Source: an uncultured Bacilli bacterium
GTDB taxonomy: Bacteria > Bacillota_I > Bacilli_A > RF39 > UBA660
Assembly: GCA_947632685.1 (NCBI GenBank)
Contig: CANRQD010000062.1
Location: 1 to 7,809, forward strand
DNA length: 7,809 nucleotides
Direction of reading: 5' to 3'
The notes beneath the pieces were generated by a model. It worked only from the letters and a program-made list of their open reading frames with translations, did not search any database and was not told the DNA's origin. The position numbers and the translations under genes are program-made. Positions 5,839 to 7,809 of this stretch are shown in pieces; position 1 is the stretch's first letter, and each line of letters opens with the position of its first letter.

Positions 5839-7809
5839 ATGAAAAGGATTATTAATGGATTATCCTTATTTATATTAGTTGTATTATCTCTTACTATAAT
5901 TTATCCGATAAATGTAAATGCTTCATCGCAACAAACATCATATATAAATATTCATGATAGTGTTAAAAGTTTAACTGTTGATAATTTAACATTTTCTAAT
6001 ATTACATATAAAGATTATTCTTCTACTTCTACTCAAGCATTTGGTTTAACAGGAATAGTTGAAAATAGTTCTAGGGAGACTATTGATTATATATCAACTG
6101 CATATTATTATGATTTAAATTATAATTTAATTGCACAGGGATACAATTCAGGTACTGCACTAGCAGGAACTAGTAATTTTAATCAAATGTCTAATTTAAG
6201 TATTTTAAATGGACATAGTATTAATGAAATATATTATTATAGTTTATCAATTAATACCACAAGTAGTTCTTCAACTGAATCAAATATTGTATCTAATACT
6301 CCTAGTAAAAACAATCGATATAAGTCCTATGATTATGTAATAGATAAATATGATATTAATATTATTGTTAATGAGAATAACACATTAGATATTACAGAAA
6401 CAATTACTGCATATTTCAATGTTGCTAAACATGGAATTTTTAGAACTATTCCATTAAAAAATACGATTACAAGATTAGATGGTAAAACATCAAATAATAG
6501 AACACAAGTAACAAATTTAAATGTTGATAATGAATACACTACATCTAGAGAAAATGGAAACTATAAAATTCAAATAGGTTCAGTAAATCGTACTTTAACA
6601 GGTAAACAAACTTATGTAATAAAATATACTTATAATTTAGGAAAAGATCCCATAAAAGATTATGATGAAATATATTACAATATAATTGGAAATGAGTGGG
6701 ATACAGTTATTGGAAATATAACTTTTTCAATTACCATGCCTAAACAATTTGATTCAAGCAAATTAGGTTTTTCGTCAGGAACTATAGGATCAACAGATAA
6801 TAGTAAAGTTAAATATAATGTTAGTGGAAACAAAATAACAGGAAGTTATAATGATATTCTTGGTGTTGGAAAAGCATTAACTATTAGATGTGAATTGCCT
6901 GAAGGATATTTTGTTGGCGCAGGACTTAATATAAATATAGTAGATTATATTATGTTCTTAATTCCTGTTATATTTTTATTAATAGCAATATTATTGTGGT
7001 ATAAATTTGGTCGTGATGATCAAATTATAGAAACAGTTGAGTTTTATCCACCAGAAGGATTAAATAGTTTAGAAGTTGGTTTTTTATATAAAGGTAAGGC
7101 TGAAAATAAAGACATAACATCATTATTAATATTTTTAGCCAATAAGGGATATTTAGAAATTACTAATAAGAAAATTGATTTAAATTCTGAAAAAATAGGC
7201 TTAAATCAAGATTCGAAAAATAATGCTAACCAAAAAATAATTGAATTGCAAAACAAAATAAATGAAGAAAAAATAAACAATCCAAATTCAAAAAAAATTA
7301 AGTATTATGAAAATATGTTAGATATTTATAAAAATATTGATACTCCAATTGATTATGAACAGTATGGACTTAAATCTTCAATTAATAACCTAAATGAAAA
7401 AAATAATTTTTTAATCAAAAAATTGAAAGATTATGATGGAACAAATATAAATGAACAATGGTTTATGGATGGACTATTTGAATATGATAGAACAGAAGTT
7501 ACAGATAAAATGTTATACAATAATTTCTATATAACAAATAATAGAATATTGCATAATGTTAACAACAAACAAAATATAGATAAAATATTTGAAAAGTCTG
7601 CTTCAAACAAAAAAATTTTTATTATTTTAATGATTATTGCTACATATTGTTTGATTACAATACCACCAATATTTACTTATGGGCAACCAGAAACATTAAT
7701 TTTTGCATTAGTTTTTCCAGGTATTGGTTTTTCTGTATTATTTGGAATGTTATTTGATAAAACACCTATTCCAGTAAAAATATTTGGATTAGTATGGGGC
7801 TTAGGATTT
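5839..7809 (+). CDS. DUF2207 membrane protein with extra N-terminal FxLYD-like domain, 3'-truncated
   Basis: 657 codons are visible and the frame is open at the window's end. Seen: a signal peptide (MKRIINGLS, then a hydrophobic run, with a likely cut near NVNASS, residues 29-34); an exported region (about 60-120) with FGLTGIVENSSRETIDY, AYYYDLNYNLI and NSGTAL, resembling FxLYD-type beta domains; a Ser/Thr linker (about 138-160); then DUF2207 from about residue 165, beginning YDYVIDKYDINIIVNEN and continuing DITETITAYF and KHGIFRTIPLKN. A membrane helix (about 370-390) ends WYKFGRDD, followed by VEFYPPEGLNSLEVGFLYKG and LLIFLANKGYLEI, both typical of the cytoplasmic DUF2207 half. A charged helical stretch (about 455-530) precedes two further helices (about 592-612 and 619-640). 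Known: DUF2207 proteins are often encoded beside LemA; their function is unknown. tggaggt (5827-5833) sits 5 bases before the ATG. Inferred: an envelope partner of LemA, exposing its beta domains outside. Confidence 0.92.
   Translation, partial: MKRIINGLSLFILVVLSLTIIYPINVNASSQQTSYINIHDSVKSLTVDNLTFSNITYKDYSSTSTQAFGLTGIVENSSRETIDYISTAYYYDLNYNLIAQGYNSGTALAGTSNFNQMSNLSILNGHSINEIYYYSLSINTTSSSSTESNIVSNTPSKNNRYKSYDYVIDKYDINIIVNENNTLDITETITAYFNVAKHGIFRTIPLKNTITRLDGKTSNNRTQVTNLNVDNEYTTSRENGNYKIQIGSVNRTLTGKQTYVIKYTYNLGKDPIKDYDEIYYNIIGNEWDTVIGNITFSITMPKQFDSSKLGFSSGTIGSTDNSKVKYNVSGNKITGSYNDILGVGKALTIRCELPEGYFVGAGLNINIVDYIMFLIPVIFLLIAILLWYKFGRDDQIIETVEFYPPEGLNSLEVGFLYKGKAENKDITSLLIFLANKGYLEITNKKIDLNSEKIGLNQDSKNNANQKIIELQNKINEEKINNPNSKKIKYYENMLDIYKNIDTPIDYEQYGLKSSINNLNEKNNFLIKKLKDYDGTNINEQWFMDGLFEYDRTEVTDKMLYNNFYITNNRILHNVNNKQNIDKIFEKSASNKKIFIILMIIATYCLITIPPIFTYGQPETLIFALVFPGIGFSVLFGMLFDKTPIPVKIFGLVWGLGF

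Noticed and set aside
6333..6539. 68-codon ORF on the minus strand
   Set aside because: It is antisense to the conserved DUF2207 region; a frame shadow with hydrophobic composition caused by reading A-rich codons backwards.
5278..7809. Mollicute-type code in which TGA means Trp
   Set aside because: Trp codons in the recognised proteins are TGG and no conserved frame is interrupted by TGA. The exclusive use of TAA stops is explained by AT bias.

Overview
The window comes from a very AT-rich, low-GC Gram-positive-type bacterium. The grounds are AT-biased codons, TAA at all six visible stops, strong purine-rich ribosome binding sites (aaaggagg, aggaggtg, tggaggt), U-tract hairpin terminators, and a LemA-DUF2207 gene pair of the kind common in Bacillota and their wall-less relatives. 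Tryptophan is TGG and no reading frame is broken by TGA, so the standard code (table 11) fits. An uncultured gut lineage of Bacilli or Clostridia is a reasonable guess, but the sequence does not prove it. All supported genes are on the + strand.

Region 1 (1-2027) holds two tightly coupled genes. The first is cut off at its 5' end. What remains is a strongly acidic, Gln-rich linker of six 13-residue tandem repeats, followed by a predicted von Willebrand factor A (VWA)-like domain with a DLSPS MIDAS-type motif. Its stop overlaps the start of a 333-residue protein with an HEVRH zinc-peptidase motif and a downstream Glu-containing motif of gluzincin type. VWA plus metallopeptidase genes often sit with a MoxR-type AAA+ ATPase, which would have to lie upstream of the window.

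Region 2 (2028-3144) is one gene with its own predicted promoter and a strong, near-symmetric terminator. It encodes an N-terminal ASCH (PUA-like) domain fused to a C-terminal transglutaminase/papain-like domain with a visible Cys-His pair. This is the most unusual architecture in the window.

Region 3 (3145-4837) is a two-gene unit. A multi-pass membrane protein of unknown function overlaps by 23 bases a gene encoding an XRE-type helix-turn-helix domain fused to a membrane domain of VanZ type. A hairpin terminator spans that gene's stop codon. It suggests a membrane-tethered regulator or a self-regulated envelope-protection cassette.

Region 4 (4838-5277) has no convincing gene. It carries a short palindrome, an orphan Shine-Dalgarno sequence and small ORFs that may be gene remnants.

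Region 5 (5278-7809) is a LemA gene followed 12 bases later by a secreted/membrane DUF2207 protein that runs off the window. Both are membrane-anchored; the pair is widespread but its biochemical role is unresolved.
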